From UBA4782 sp034429195 (GTDB lineage: Bacteria; Chloroflexota; Anaerolineae; Anaerolineales; Anaerolineaceae): a stretch of 64,000 nucleotides of DNA. Positions within the stretch are counted from its first letter, which is position 1; each line of letters opens with the position of its first letter. The notes under the pieces were generated by a model. It worked only from the letters and a program-made list of their open reading frames with translations, had not been told where the DNA came from and searched no databases. The position numbers and the translations under genes are program-made. Location of the stretch: positions 68,778-132,777 of the forward strand of contig DAOUGQ010000010.1 in NCBI GenBank assembly GCA_034429195.1, written 5' to 3'. Shown in pieces: positions 16,840-25,889 of this stretch.

Positions 16840-17883
16840 ATGCCAGAAGAGAACAGTATTCAACAAGAGATGGAGAGTATCCAGCAGGCTGCTTTATTAG
16901 CTTTACAGCAGGTAGAGGATGAAGCCAGCCTGCAGCAGTGGCGTATCACATATTTAGGAAAATCAGCACCTGTGATGAAGGTGTTTTCTAAAATAGGTCA
17001 GTATGCCCCGCAAGACCGTCGCAAAGTAGGTCAGGCAGCTAATCAGGTAAAAACCACATTGGAAGAAGCCTTTACTCAGCGGCAACAAAACATTCAGCAA
17101 GCTGATCTCAACCATGCCTTACAAGCCGAGCGCCTTGATGTCACCCTGCCAGGTAGAATGCCATTAAAGGGTCGTTATCATGTACAAACCCAAACAATGC
17201 GCGAGATTTCCCGAATTTTTGGAGAAATGGGGTTTCAAACATATCGCGCCCGCGATGTTGAAACTGATGAATTTAACTTCGAACTACTGAATATCCCCGC
17301 CTACCACCCTGCCCGTGATATGTGGGATACCTATTACACCACTAAACCAGGCGTGATCCTGCGTACTCATACCTCTCCAGGTCAAATCCATGCCATGCGC
17401 GAACATGCCCCTGAACCAATTCGTGTAATTTTACCTGGCATGTGCTATCGCTACGAGCAAATGGATGCCCGCCATGAAATCCAATTCACCCAGGTGGAAG
17501 TAGTGGCAGTGGATAAGGGCATTACTTTTGGCGATCTGAAAGGCACACTGGATAGGTTTGCCCGTCGGATGTTTGGAGAAAATGTCCGCACCCGCTTACG
17601 CCCTTCTTACTTCCCATTTACAGAACCCAGCGGAGAGCTAGACATTGAATGTTTCGTTTGCGGTGGTAAAGGTTGTGGTGTCTGCAAAGGAGCTGGATGG
17701 CTGGAAATTTTAGGCTGCGGCATGATGCACCCAACCGTACTTAAAAATGGCGGTTATGACCCGCGTATTTACAGTGGATTTGCTGCAGGCATGGGTCCAG
17801 AACGCATTTCCATGCTGCGCCACAAGATCGATGACATCCGCTATTTTTGGGGTAACGATATCCGCTTTTTAGAACAGTTCTAA
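16840..17883 (+). CDS. pheS: Phenylalanyl-tRNA synthetase alpha subunit
   Basis: A 347-residue catalytic subunit charging tRNA-Phe as part of an alpha2-beta2 enzyme. An N-terminal coiled coil (about 1-90) is followed by the class II core with motif 2 (about 170-210), F-T-E-P-S-G-E-L-D and the motif 3 region G-M-G-P-E-R-I-S-M-L-R. It carries a C-V-C-G-G-K-G-C-G-V-C-K-G-A-G-W insertion that could bind zinc, which is common in this branch of PheS. Start: ATG 16840 immediately after GGAGGAAG and outside the T-box terminator. The frame runs open upstream to 16753, but that would read through the regulatory hairpin. Confidence 0.98.
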   Translation: MPEENSIQQEMESIQQAALLALQQVEDEASLQQWRITYLGKSAPVMKVFSKIGQYAPQDRRKVGQAANQVKTTLEEAFTQRQQNIQQADLNHALQAERLDVTLPGRMPLKGRYHVQTQTMREISRIFGEMGFQTYRARDVETDEFNFELLNIPAYHPARDMWDTYYTTKPGVILRTHTSPGQIHAMREHAPEPIRVILPGMCYRYEQMDARHEIQFTQVEVVAVDKGITFGDLKGTLDRFARRMFGENVRTRLRPSYFPFTEPSGELDIECFVCGGKGCGVCKGAGWLEILGCGMMHPTVLKNGGYDPRIYSGFAAGMGPERISMLRHKIDDIRYFWGNDIRFLEQF

Positions 17884-17930
17884 AAGGCAGGTTGATCTAT
17901 GCGAATAATTGCTAATCAGGAAGGCATACT

Positions 17931-20462
17931 ATGAAATTACCACTAAGTTGGTTAAAAGAATATGTTGATATTGACCTGTCTTTAGAGCAACTTGCCCGCT
18001 CGCTAACGATGACGGGTCTGGAAGTGGAAGAGATCACTCTGGTTGGCTTGCCCATGCCAGCAGAGGAACATCTTGAATTTAAATATAGCGGGCTAACCTG
18101 GGAACGGGATAAATTTGTTGTTGCACAAATAAATGAGGTTATGCCTCATCCTAATGCTGACCGGCTGGTTTTATGCAAACTGGATGATGGAAATGGTGAA
18201 TTGATCATTTTGACTGGTGCTCCCAACCTTTATCAATACAAAGGCACCGGTACACTGGAGAAACCAATCAAGGTGGCTTATGCGCGAGAAGGTGCCAAAT
18301 TATACGACGGGCATCAACCAGGGCAGGTACTGACCACATTGAAAAGAGCAAAGATTCGTGGGGTAGATTCTTTCTCGATGGTTTGCTCTGAAAAAGAGCT
18401 AGGAATCTCTGATGAGCATGAGGGAATCATTATTTTAGATGATGACGCACCCACTGGTATGCCCCTGGTAGATTATATGGGAGATGCAGTGCTGGAAATA
18501 TCCATTTTGCCAAACATGGTTCGAAATTCCTGTGTGATTGGCGTAGCGAGAGAGGTTGCAGCCATCACAGGAAAACCCTTAAAAATGCCCCAGCATCCGA
18601 TTACAGCTACAGGTGAAAGTATTGAGGGAAAAGTCCAGATCAACATTACCAACCCAACCTTGAATCCCCGCTTCATGGTTGGGTTGATCAAAGGTGTCAG
18701 ACCCATCCCCAGCCCATATTGGGTGCAGCGGAGGCTTCGATTGGCTGGTATGCGGCCAATTAATAGCATTGTGGACGCAACAAACTATGTTATGTTGGAA
18801 ATTGGCGAACCACTGCATGCATTTGATTATGACACACTTGTCAGACGTGCCAATGGGAAATCTCCAACGATAATCACCCGGCCTGCTGAAGAAGGCGAAA
18901 AGCTTACCACTCTGGATGGAGTGGAGCGAACACTCTCTTCTTTTACAATCATGGTTGCAGACACTGCGGGTTCGCTATCTCTGGCTGGTGTAATGGGAGG
19001 CATGGAAAGCGAAGTAACGGAAAACACACGAAACGTTCTGCTGGAAGGTGCATCCTGGAATTTTGTGAATATCCGCCGAACAGTAACTGCACAGAAGCTG
19101 CCATCCGAAGCTGCGTATCGCTTTTCGCGGGGTGTACATCCTGCTTTAGCAGAAGAAGGCGTGCTGCTGGGATTGCAGCGTATGGCTGCCTGGGGTGGTG
19201 GTGAAATAGCGAAAGGTGTTGTGGATTCATATCCACAACCCTATATTGATCCCCAAATTACCTTATCAGTTGGCTCGGTAAAACAACTGTTAGGCATCGA
19301 CCTCACACCAACACAAATTGCTGACATGCTCACGCGCCTTGAGTTTATTTGTGAGGTAAAAGGAGACACTGTTATCGTTCAATCTCCATCTCATCGTATG
19401 GATATTGGAACTGGTGTAGTTGGCGAAGCAGACTTGATGGAAGAAATCGCCCGGTTATATGGGTATGACAATTTCCCGACAACCGGTTTGCGGGGAGAAA
19501 TTCCTCCAGCCTTCAGTGATCGTACAATTCAACTCGAAGATATGATTCGTGACTTTCTTGTCGAGTTTGGATTACAGGAGATCATTACCTATCGTTTTAC
19601 TTCTCCTGAGCGTGAAGCTCGCATGCTTCCGGCCAGTTCGATACTCGAAGAACAGGAATATGTGCGATTGCAGAATCCCATTTCTCCTGATCGCGTGGTG
19701 ATGCGACGAGACCAAATGGCAGCCATGCTAGAAGTGTTGGAGAAAAATGCTCGCATATCTCAAAGGTTGGCATTATTTGAGATTGGTCAGGTATTTCTCC
19801 CACAGCCAGACCAACAATTACCTTTGGAACAGACAAGATTATCCATAACAATTACTGGTCTCCAGCAGAAACCAGCCTGGGATCGGCCTAACAGCAAGAA
19901 TATGGATTTCTTTGATTTGAAAGGTATTATCGAATCTCTTCTAGACAATCTTCATCTGGAAGGCATTGTGTATCAACCCGTTGAGAGAATGCCCTACCAC
20001 CCTGGGAAATGCGCTTTGATACTGAAAGATGATCAAGAATTGGGAATTTTTGGCGAGCTGCATCCATTGGTAAAACAAAACTACGATCTCGGTGCAGCTC
20101 CCGTATTGGCGGCGGAGTTACAGCTTGGCATAGTCATGCAACATATTCCGGAGAGGTATGAAATCGAAGCAATTCCCACCCATCCTCCTGTGTTGGAGGA
20201 CCTGGCTGTCATTGTCGATGAAGAAATACCTGCTGTTAAAGTTGCAGAGACGATCGCACAAGGTGGCGGAAACTTACTGAAGGATATCAGGTTATTTGAT
20301 GTCTTTCGTGGTGAGCAAATTGGTACAGGCAAGAAAAGCCTGGCATATTCCCTCACCTACCAGGCTGCTGATCGCACTCTCACAGATAAAGATGCAACCC
20401 AGATACGCCAGCGTATCATCCGTCGTCTAGAGCACGAGTTAAATGCGAGAATAAGAAGCTAA
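17931..20462 (+). CDS. pheT: Phenylalanyl-tRNA synthetase beta subunit
   Basis: An 843-residue beta subunit. Domains in order: a tRNA-binding OB domain (EMAP-like, about 55-160), B3/B4 editing domain (about 210-400), the B5 DNA-binding-like domain (about 415-490), catalytic-like core (about 500-720) and C-terminal FDX-ACB anticodon-binding domain (about 750-843). The N-terminus M-K-L-P-L-S-W-L-K-E-Y-V-D is typical. It follows pheS by 47 bases and is governed by the same T-box. Length is normal to slightly long for the family. Confidence 0.98.
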   Translation: MKLPLSWLKEYVDIDLSLEQLARSLTMTGLEVEEITLVGLPMPAEEHLEFKYSGLTWERDKFVVAQINEVMPHPNADRLVLCKLDDGNGELIILTGAPNLYQYKGTGTLEKPIKVAYAREGAKLYDGHQPGQVLTTLKRAKIRGVDSFSMVCSEKELGISDEHEGIIILDDDAPTGMPLVDYMGDAVLEISILPNMVRNSCVIGVAREVAAITGKPLKMPQHPITATGESIEGKVQINITNPTLNPRFMVGLIKGVRPIPSPYWVQRRLRLAGMRPINSIVDATNYVMLEIGEPLHAFDYDTLVRRANGKSPTIITRPAEEGEKLTTLDGVERTLSSFTIMVADTAGSLSLAGVMGGMESEVTENTRNVLLEGASWNFVNIRRTVTAQKLPSEAAYRFSRGVHPALAEEGVLLGLQRMAAWGGGEIAKGVVDSYPQPYIDPQITLSVGSVKQLLGIDLTPTQIADMLTRLEFICEVKGDTVIVQSPSHRMDIGTGVVGEADLMEEIARLYGYDNFPTTGLRGEIPPAFSDRTIQLEDMIRDFLVEFGLQEIITYRFTSPEREARMLPASSILEEQEYVRLQNPISPDRVVMRRDQMAAMLEVLEKNARISQRLALFEIGQVFLPQPDQQLPLEQTRLSITITGLQQKPAWDRPNSKNMDFFDLKGIIESLLDNLHLEGIVYQPVERMPYHPGKCALILKDDQELGIFGELHPLVKQNYDLGAAPVLAAELQLGIVMQHIPERYEIEAIPTHPPVLEDLAVIVDEEIPAVKVAETIAQGGGNLLKDIRLFDVFRGEQIGTGKKSLAYSLTYQAADRTLTDKDATQIRQRIIRRLEHELNARIRS

Positions 20463-20497
20463 CCGACAGTAAGTTTATTCATTTTTCAATAGTAAGT

Positions 20498-20536
20498 CAG
20501 ACTCCCGAAAACTCTAAGATTTTGGGAGTCTGTTTA
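20498..20536 (+). terminator. Intrinsic terminator after pheT
   Basis: Stem CAGACTCCC / GGGAGTCTG with a 17-base loop, followed by TTTACG. It ends the pheST transcript. Confidence 0.75.
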
Positions 20537-20559
20537 CGAATATATCATCACAGGTTTCA

Positions 20560-20857
20560 TTCTATTGGCAAATGTTCACCCACATCACGTGTGGTATAAG
20601 CCACTTCGTTCAATAGGACAAGAAGATTTAACCCATTTTAGAATGACATGGAAATTCTTCCCCATATTCTTAATTCTATATAAAAGGGTGAGGTGCAGGT
20701 GGTGGAAGGTACAAACAATGCCTTACGACCGGGAAGAAAATTATGAGTTCGTTCATCATTAAAACCGAAAATTTGAAGAAGTTTTTTAGGTGATTTTCGT
20801 GGCGATTTATCGTCTTCAGGGTTTGGTTTCAAGGATGTCAGCCTGAATAACAATTAA
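20560..20857 (+). pseudogene. Frameshifted remnant, possibly of an ABC-type ATPase
   Basis: This 300-base stretch has no intact gene, but protein-like runs change frame. One reads V-V-E-G-T-N-N-A-L-R-P-G-R-K (about 20698-20740). Another from ATG 20743 reads F-I-I-K-T-E-N-L-K-K-F-F-R, and a third ends G-F-G-F-K-D-V-S-L-N. The last two together resemble the first strand of ABC ATPases (I-x-x-x-N-L-x-K-x-F ... L-x-D-V-S-L). The call rests on short matches and could be coincidence. Confidence 0.25.
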
Positions 20858-20876
20858 TAAAACAGGTGTTAAACCA

Positions 20877-20908
20877 GCCCCCCGAAATCTTGAAGACTTC
20901 GGGGGGGG
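20877..20908 (-). terminator. Hairpin terminator after the BtpA-family gene
   Basis: CCCCCCGAAATCTT / AAGACTTCGGGGGG forms a GC-rich stem about 25 bases after the minus-strand stop. The trailing T-run is weak on the minus strand. Confidence 0.6.
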
Positions 20909-20932
20909 ATGCTTACAATCGTTAAGAATTCA

Positions 20933-21742
20933 TTACTTGCGGAAAGATTTCACTTTATCCATGAACTTCTTTACACGAGCAACATCAACGGCGTTTTCAA
21001 AAATACCATCTTTCTTGAAAGTTGTGCCTACCACTGCTCCATCTGCAATGCTCAATTGATTCTCTACATTTTCCAGCCGTACACCGGTGTTGGCAAAAAC
21101 AACAGTATTGGGTACTGCATTTTTAACCTTCTGCAAGATCTGCGAATCGGTTTCTGTGCCAGCAGTCAATCCTGAAACACACAGAGCATCGGGTTTATTA
21201 TTGAACACAGTGCTGCGGGCAATGCTTACAATATCGCGATCAGCCAGGTAGCGAGCTGCTTCCGGAACAATGTTATATAACAATTTTACATTTTCAGCAC
21301 CAATCGCATACTGATGACGAACAGTCTCACCCACGTTGGTATTCCATAAACCAAAATCGCTGGCATATACACCCGTGATGATCTCACGAATGAATTTCGC
21401 CCCCGTTGCCACTGCCAGGCTTAACGACTGTTTTGGATCCCACAAAACGTTCACTCCAAAGGGGATGCTGATCTCAGGCATTAATTCACCAATAACACGT
21501 GCCATAGCTGCGACCGTCTCGGTTTTCACAGAAGTCAGATAGGGCAGGCTGAATTCATTCGAGAACATAACAGCATCCACTCCACCTTCCTGTAAAGCCA
21601 ATAAGTCATGTCGTGCAGCTTCCAGTACTTTTTTCATCCCACCAGCCTTATCAAACCCCGGATCACCAGGCATAGCCTGCATGTGACACATAGCAATAAT
21701 GGGTTTTTCCGTTCCAAATACTTCTTTTGTCCAGTAACTCAT
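20933..21742 (-). CDS. BtpA/SgcQ-family TIM-barrel protein
   Basis: A 269-residue protein of the BtpA family (I-A-M-C-H-M-Q-A-M-P-G-D-P near the start, N-T-G-V-R-L-E-N-V near residue 216). The fold is a TIM barrel. The namesake BtpA affects photosystem I assembly, while the related SgcQ sits in an enterobacterial sugar-utilisation operon. Here the setting (DeoR regulator upstream in the same direction, kinases, ABC sugar importer nearby) favours a sugar-metabolic role, perhaps on a phosphosugar, but no activity can be assigned. Start: ATG 21742 after AAGGAG. Probably co-transcribed with the DeoR gene 52 bases upstream. Confidence 0.85.
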   Translation of the reverse strand: MSYWTKEVFGTEKPIIAMCHMQAMPGDPGFDKAGGMKKVLEAARHDLLALQEGGVDAVMFSNEFSLPYLTSVKTETVAAMARVIGELMPEISIPFGVNVLWDPKQSLSLAVATGAKFIREIITGVYASDFGLWNTNVGETVRHQYAIGAENVKLLYNIVPEAARYLADRDIVSIARSTVFNNKPDALCVSGLTAGTETDSQILQKVKNAVPNTVVFANTGVRLENVENQLSIADGAVVGTTFKKDGIFENAVDVARVKKFMDKVKSFRK

Positions 21743-21794
21743 TTTTAACTCCTTGAAAACGAAATCAATTTTTAAACATCAAAATTCTTGCAAC

Positions 21795-22571
21795 CTAAAC
21801 CAACCTGGTTTTCACTTGCCATTCTTTCAATCGGCTTTGCCACTCCGGAGTTAAACCCGAATCCGTAATGATAAGATCGATTTTTTTGAGATCAACCACA
21901 TTGGCAAAACCTGTTTTGAGAAATTTTGACGAATCAGCCAACAGAATCACCTCTTCAGCAGCAGCAATCATTGCTTGCTTGATTGCTATTTCTTCCATAT
22001 TGACGTTTGAAATGGTGCCATCCTCATGGATGGCATCAGCAGCCAGGAAGGTTTTCTTCACCCTGATATTACGAATAAATTGCTCTGTTTGTGATCCTAG
22101 TAGAGTATACACGTTAGCTCTTGCTGTTCCACCAGTACAGATCATCGTGATCGAGGGATTCACCGCCAACAGGCAAGCAATTTTAATATCATTGGTCACT
22201 ACCGTGAGCCGGCGCAGTGTCACAAGTTGTTCTGCAAATTTATACATGGTCGAACCGGAATCAAGGATGATGATATCACCATCACCAACAACCTTCATGG
22301 CTTCCCGAGCAATTCGCTGCTTTTCTTCAACATACTGCCTGGCTTTAATTTCATAGGGCAATTCAGGTATTGCACCCTCACCAACCTGAATTGCACCGCC
22401 TCGGGCTCGAACACATCTCCCTTGCTCCTCCAGAGAAAGCAAATCTCTGCGGATAGTAATAGGATTTACTCCTAGTTGTTGCGCAAGCACGCTTATCTGG
22501 ACGAATCCTTTCAGGTGTAGTTCGTTTAATATTGCAGCATGTCTTTCTTCGGTTAACATATTATGTGTCAT
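21795..22571 (-). CDS. DeoR/GlpR-family transcriptional regulator
   Basis: A 258-residue repressor with an N-terminal DeoR helix-turn-helix (about 8-60, V-S-V-L-A-Q-Q-L-G-V-N-P-I-T-I-R-R-D-L type) and a C-terminal sugar-phosphate-sensing DeoRC domain (about 80-235) with D-S-G-S-T and T-G-G motifs. It usually senses a phosphorylated sugar intermediate. It lies at the head of the btpA-like operon and beside aldehyde/sugar genes. Start is ATG 22571 or ATG 22559, and neither has a clear ribosome-binding site. Repeated TTTGTA boxes just upstream may be its operator. Confidence 0.93.
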   Translation of the reverse strand: MTHNMLTEERHAAILNELHLKGFVQISVLAQQLGVNPITIRRDLLSLEEQGRCVRARGGAIQVGEGAIPELPYEIKARQYVEEKQRIAREAMKVVGDGDIIILDSGSTMYKFAEQLVTLRRLTVVTNDIKIACLLAVNPSITMICTGGTARANVYTLLGSQTEQFIRNIRVKKTFLAADAIHEDGTISNVNMEEIAIKQAMIAAAEEVILLADSSKFLKTGFANVVDLKKIDLIITDSGLTPEWQSRLKEWQVKTRLV

Positions 22572-22618
22572 TTGTAAACATATTTATGTTCTAATTTGTA
22601 CCTATTTGTATATTGTAG
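22566..22618. promoter_or_regulatory. Repeated TTTGTA boxes upstream of the DeoR gene
   Basis: Three TTTGTA-type boxes occur within about 40 bases immediately upstream of the regulator, the last two spaced by 11 bases (about one helical turn). DeoR-family proteins bind such phased repeats, so autoregulation is plausible. Confidence 0.35.
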
Positions 22619-22771
22619 ACGAAACCTTGCCAACTGTCAATCTGCCATGAACACTATTTTCTGCCGGCTACTGATTGAAACCCCTTAAGCTGTGTGCTAA
22701 TATTTAATTGAAGAATTAATAGCAGGTCGTTTGAACATCCGTAAAAACATATCAACAGCATTCCAATCCTA

Positions 22772-22803
22772 CACGACTCCAATTATGGGAGTCGTTATTT
22801 ATT
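22772..22803 (+). terminator. Terminator-like hairpin ahead of the SRPBCC gene
   Basis: ACGACTCC / GGGAGTCGT with a short loop, then TATTTATT. It stands about 45 bases before the SRPBCC start, so it may be a leader attenuator or the end of an unseen short transcript from the 22.6-22.77 kb region. Confidence 0.5.
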
Positions 22804-22845
22804 AAAAATCGACCAGAGGACTAAGTTTTATGAAGAGAGGATATT

Positions 22846-23289
22846 ATGAACAAGATCCATAAATCCATCACCATTCATGCTCCGGTGGAAAAAGTTTACA
22901 AATTCATGACAAACCCCAATAATCTATTAGAAATCTGGCCAAGCATGGTCGAAGTTCACAAGGTTGAAATGAAACCAGATGGATGGCATCGTTTTGATTG
23001 GGTATACAAAATGGGTGGATTGAAATTCTCCGGTTGGGGAGAAGCAACGGAGGTGAAAACCAATCAATTTGTTCAGGTGACAAATAGAAGTGGTATTCCC
23101 AGCAAGTTTGATTGGACATATGAGAAAGTGGGAGAAGATACAAAAATCACCATGGATGCTGAATATACAGTGCCAGTTCCACTGATCAATAAACTGGCAG
23201 AATCAATCATTGTTAAAATGAATGAAAAAGAGGCTGAAATTCTGCTTTCGAATCTGAAAACACGCATGGAAGAAGGAGAAAAAGATTGA
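22846..23289 (+). CDS. SRPBCC-family (polyketide cyclase-like) protein
   Basis: A 147-residue START/Bet v1-like ligand-binding fold: N-terminal strand K-S-I-T-I-H-A-P-V-E-K-V-Y, helix F-M-T-N-P, then beta strands with W-x-x-x-Y-K-M and a long C-terminal helix. Such proteins bind hydrophobic ligands, and no substrate can be inferred. GAGAGGATATT precedes the ATG. It is the only gene between the hairpin at 22772 and the riboswitch-like leader of the aldehyde oxidoreductase, and appears to be monocistronic. Confidence 0.82.
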   Translation: MNKIHKSITIHAPVEKVYKFMTNPNNLLEIWPSMVEVHKVEMKPDGWHRFDWVYKMGGLKFSGWGEATEVKTNQFVQVTNRSGIPSKFDWTYEKVGEDTKITMDAEYTVPVPLINKLAESIIVKMNEKEAEILLSNLKTRMEEGEKD

Positions 23290-23442
23290 GAATAATATAA
23301 TACTACGATGCATTAGCAACTTACTGTAATCTCAAAATATCCATTCTCAATAAAAATAGTTGACTTAATATTTGGCATATGCTACTATGATTTCGTTCTA
23401 CATTAAGACCTCTCTATTCCACATTTTAGCCAAAATTTAATA

Positions 23443-23530
23443 GTCCTCCGATTCACATTTTCCCTCAGGGAAGTGTGAACGATACGGTATGGCAAGCAAT
23501 TGCCATACCCGCCAGTGCGCAAAGGAGGTT
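23443..23530 (+). promoter_or_regulatory. Moco/Tuco-riboswitch-like RNA upstream of aldehyde oxidoreductase
   Basis: A compact structured leader. CCTCCG (23445) can face GGAGG (23524). A hairpin TTCACA...CCCT-AGGG...GTGTGAA is followed by a second, GGTATGGCA / TGCCATACC, flanked by GATAC and CCGCC. The combination of CUCCG, GAUACGGU, CCGCC and a closing GGAGG resembles my memory of the molybdenum/tungsten cofactor (Moco/Tuco) riboswitch. The downstream gene is a tungsten-enzyme-family gene followed by two MoaD-like genes, exactly the expected regulon. The identity rests on memory of the consensus plus context. Confidence 0.55.
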
Positions 23531-23658
23531 TTCTCCGTCACAAAACGGGGAATATTTCAATTGCGTCTATTTTTGTTTAAGGAGGGATTTCTTAAAAAAA
23601 GCTTTTTGCTTTAAATCACCAGGTTGTTCCATTCATTAGCTTACGAAAGGAGTGACAT

Positions 23659-25425
23659 ATGTGGTTTCTACGTATTAATATGAAAGATCAAACAAGCCAG
23701 TTAACCGAAGTGCCAGAAAAGTACAAAAAACTGGCAGGACGTGGGATGACATCGAATCTCATCGCTGACGAAGTTCCTCCGCTTTGCCATCCCCTTGGGC
23801 CAAATAACAAATTAATTTTTGCACCAGGTTTTACCACAGGTACTACAGCTTCTACTTCATCCCGTATTTCAGTTGGTGCAAAATCTCCCCTGACTGGAGG
23901 TATCAAAGAAGCTAATGCTGGAACCAGTTGGGCTCCAGGTTTAGCGAAAATGCAGATTAAAGCGCTTATTGTCGAAGGGCAACCCGAGATGAAAGGCAAA
24001 TATTGGGGGATATTGCTCAGTTGGGATAAAGTTACGGGAAAGCCAAAAGTAGATTGGTTTGACGCTTCTGAATATACCGGAGAAGATTTGTACAAAACTT
24101 TCTCGAATATATATGAAAAGTTCCAAGATCGCCGCATTTCAATTTGTAGTGTTGGAGCAGCAGGTGAATTTGGTTATGCCAATTCGGGGATAGTTTTTAA
24201 TGACATGGCTCAACGCCCCAGCCGTTACGCCGGGCGAGGTGGGCTTGGTGCAGTGATGGCCAGCAAAGGATTGAAATTTATTGCACTGGATGATCGGGAT
24301 TCTCCTGGAGTTTCCATCGTTGACAAAACCTTGTTCGAATCAGGTCGCACAAAATTAAATGATGCACTTAATACGCATGCAATTACGAAACCTAAAGGAG
24401 CTCTAAATTCATTTGGCACCGCCGTACTCATAAACATTTTGAATGAAGCAGGTGGATTACCCACCCGAAATTTTTCGAGTGGGCGGTTCGAGGGAGCTGC
24501 AAAAATTGCAGGTGAAGCAATTTTTGAAGGAAATAAACAACGCATGGGAGACGAGATTTACAACCACCCATGCAGTCCAGGTTGTATTATTAAATGTTCT
24601 AATACCTGGTATGGGCAAAATAAGAAAGAAATTACCTCTTGCGTTGAATACGAATCTGATTGGGCTTTAGGTGCCAATTGTGGTATTGATGATCTTGATG
24701 TAATTGCAGAACTGATACAACTTTGTAATGCTTATGGCCTTGATACGATCGAAACAGGTGACACCCTGGCAGTTGCAATGGAAGCTGGTGTATTGCCCTT
24801 TGGTGATGGGAAAGGTGCAATTGATATTGTTCACAAGATGGGAAAAGGTGAACCTATCGGTCGAATGTTGGGCGGCGGAACAGGTACCACTGGTAAAGTA
24901 TTAGGAGTAACAGATGTTCCTGCGGTAAAAGGCCAGGGAATGCCAGCTTACGAGCCACGTGCGGTTAAGGGTATCGGTATAACCTATGCCACGACTCCGA
25001 TGGGTGCAGATCACACGGCAGGATATACCATTGCGCCTGAGATTCTTGGTGTCAGCGGTAAACAAGATCCCCTCTCACCTGAAGGAAAAGCAGCTCTTAG
25101 TCGCGCATTCCAGGCAACCACAGCTTTCATTGATTCTACTGGTCATTGCCTCTTTATTGCCTTTGCTATCCTGGATATCGCCAGCGGTTTTGAAGGGATG
25201 ATCGAAGAAGTAAATGGGGTTTTAGGTACCAAGTGGACGGCAGATGACATTGTGAAACATGGTGGCGAAATCCTCAAAGTGGAACGTAAATTCAACGAAG
25301 CTGCGGGGATTAACAAAGAAGCAGATCGTGTGCCCGAATTTATGAAGTTTAAACCATTACCACCACATGACCATGTCTTTGATGTTCCAGATGATGCGCT
25401 TGACTCGGTATTTAGAGATTTATAA
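23659..25425 (+). CDS. Aldehyde ferredoxin oxidoreductase-family tungsten/molybdenum enzyme
   Basis: A 588-residue AOR-family protein, which would oxidise an aldehyde to the acid with ferredoxin, using a bis-pyranopterin W or Mo cofactor and one [4Fe-4S] cluster. It has the N-terminal cofactor-binding domain (about 1-205) with Y-A-G-R-G-G-L-G-A-V-M-A-S-K. The cluster Cys at about 305, 309 and 313 are spaced C-x3-C-x3-C rather than the classical C-x2-C-x3-C. The fourth Cys is in D-S-T-G-H-C near 496. Length is normal. AAAGGAG precedes the ATG. It is followed by two MoaD-like genes. Substrate unknown; the neighbouring sugar genes suggest an aldehyde intermediate. Confidence 0.92.
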   Translation: MWFLRINMKDQTSQLTEVPEKYKKLAGRGMTSNLIADEVPPLCHPLGPNNKLIFAPGFTTGTTASTSSRISVGAKSPLTGGIKEANAGTSWAPGLAKMQIKALIVEGQPEMKGKYWGILLSWDKVTGKPKVDWFDASEYTGEDLYKTFSNIYEKFQDRRISICSVGAAGEFGYANSGIVFNDMAQRPSRYAGRGGLGAVMASKGLKFIALDDRDSPGVSIVDKTLFESGRTKLNDALNTHAITKPKGALNSFGTAVLINILNEAGGLPTRNFSSGRFEGAAKIAGEAIFEGNKQRMGDEIYNHPCSPGCIIKCSNTWYGQNKKEITSCVEYESDWALGANCGIDDLDVIAELIQLCNAYGLDTIETGDTLAVAMEAGVLPFGDGKGAIDIVHKMGKGEPIGRMLGGGTGTTGKVLGVTDVPAVKGQGMPAYEPRAVKGIGITYATTPMGADHTAGYTIAPEILGVSGKQDPLSPEGKAALSRAFQATTAFIDSTGHCLFIAFAILDIASGFEGMIEEVNGVLGTKWTADDIVKHGGEILKVERKFNEAAGINKEADRVPEFMKFKPLPPHDHVFDVPDDALDSVFRDL

Positions 25426-25438
25426 ACTACTCGACGGA

Positions 25439-25551
25439 CCGATATTGAGTTCTTGATGATTTTCAATCTAAGAACCCAATATCATCATTCGCTTGCCCAA
25501 TGTAACGCCTGATGGCGGGGATTGATTACTGATCACCCTGCCATCAGGTTA
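25439..25551 (+). repeat. Two large inverted repeats between the AOR gene and moaD
   Basis: GATATTGAGTTCTT / AAGAACCCAATATC (25441-25483) is followed by GCCTGATGGCGGGG / CCCTGCCATCAGG (25507-25549). Neither ends in a T-run, so they look like RNA-stabilising or processing hairpins, or a REP-like element, rather than terminators. Confidence 0.55.
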
Positions 25552-25646
25552 ACGGTACCCGACTATCCAACTGATATAACAATTAAGGATCAGAATATTA
25601 TTGCTCAACCAGGCATATTTTTCAATAATTATCAAGAGGAAATACC

Positions 25647-25889
25647 ATGATCATTCATGTGAAGCTGTTTGCCACATTAAAGAAATACGCTCCGGATGGA
25701 GAATCGGCAAAATCATTTCCCTTAGAAGTAACAGAAAATTCTTCTCTCGGCGACTTGATCCACTTATTAAACATACCCAATGAAGAGGCAAAAATCTGTT
25801 TTGTAAATGGACATGCAGAAGAACCAGATTATGTATTGAAAGAAAACGATGAAATTGGAATATTTCCACCAGTGGGAGGGGGATCATGA
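25647..25889 (+). CDS. MoaD/ThiS-family sulfur-carrier protein
   Basis: An 80-residue beta-grasp protein with the MoaD-like pattern: an N-terminal V-K-L-F-A-T-L strand, L-x-D-L-I-H-L helix, V-N-G-H and N-D-E-I-G-I-F-P-P-V-G-G-G-S at the end. The C-terminus is G-G-G-S rather than the canonical terminal G-G, so activation would use an internal diglycine or need trimming of the last residues. It is likely the dedicated sulfur donor for pyranopterin synthesis for the AOR. Good ribosome-binding site (AAGAGGAAATACC). The last codons overlap the next MoaD-like gene (ATGA). Confidence 0.85.
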   Translation: MIIHVKLFATLKKYAPDGESAKSFPLEVTENSSLGDLIHLLNIPNEEAKICFVNGHAEEPDYVLKENDEIGIFPPVGGGS

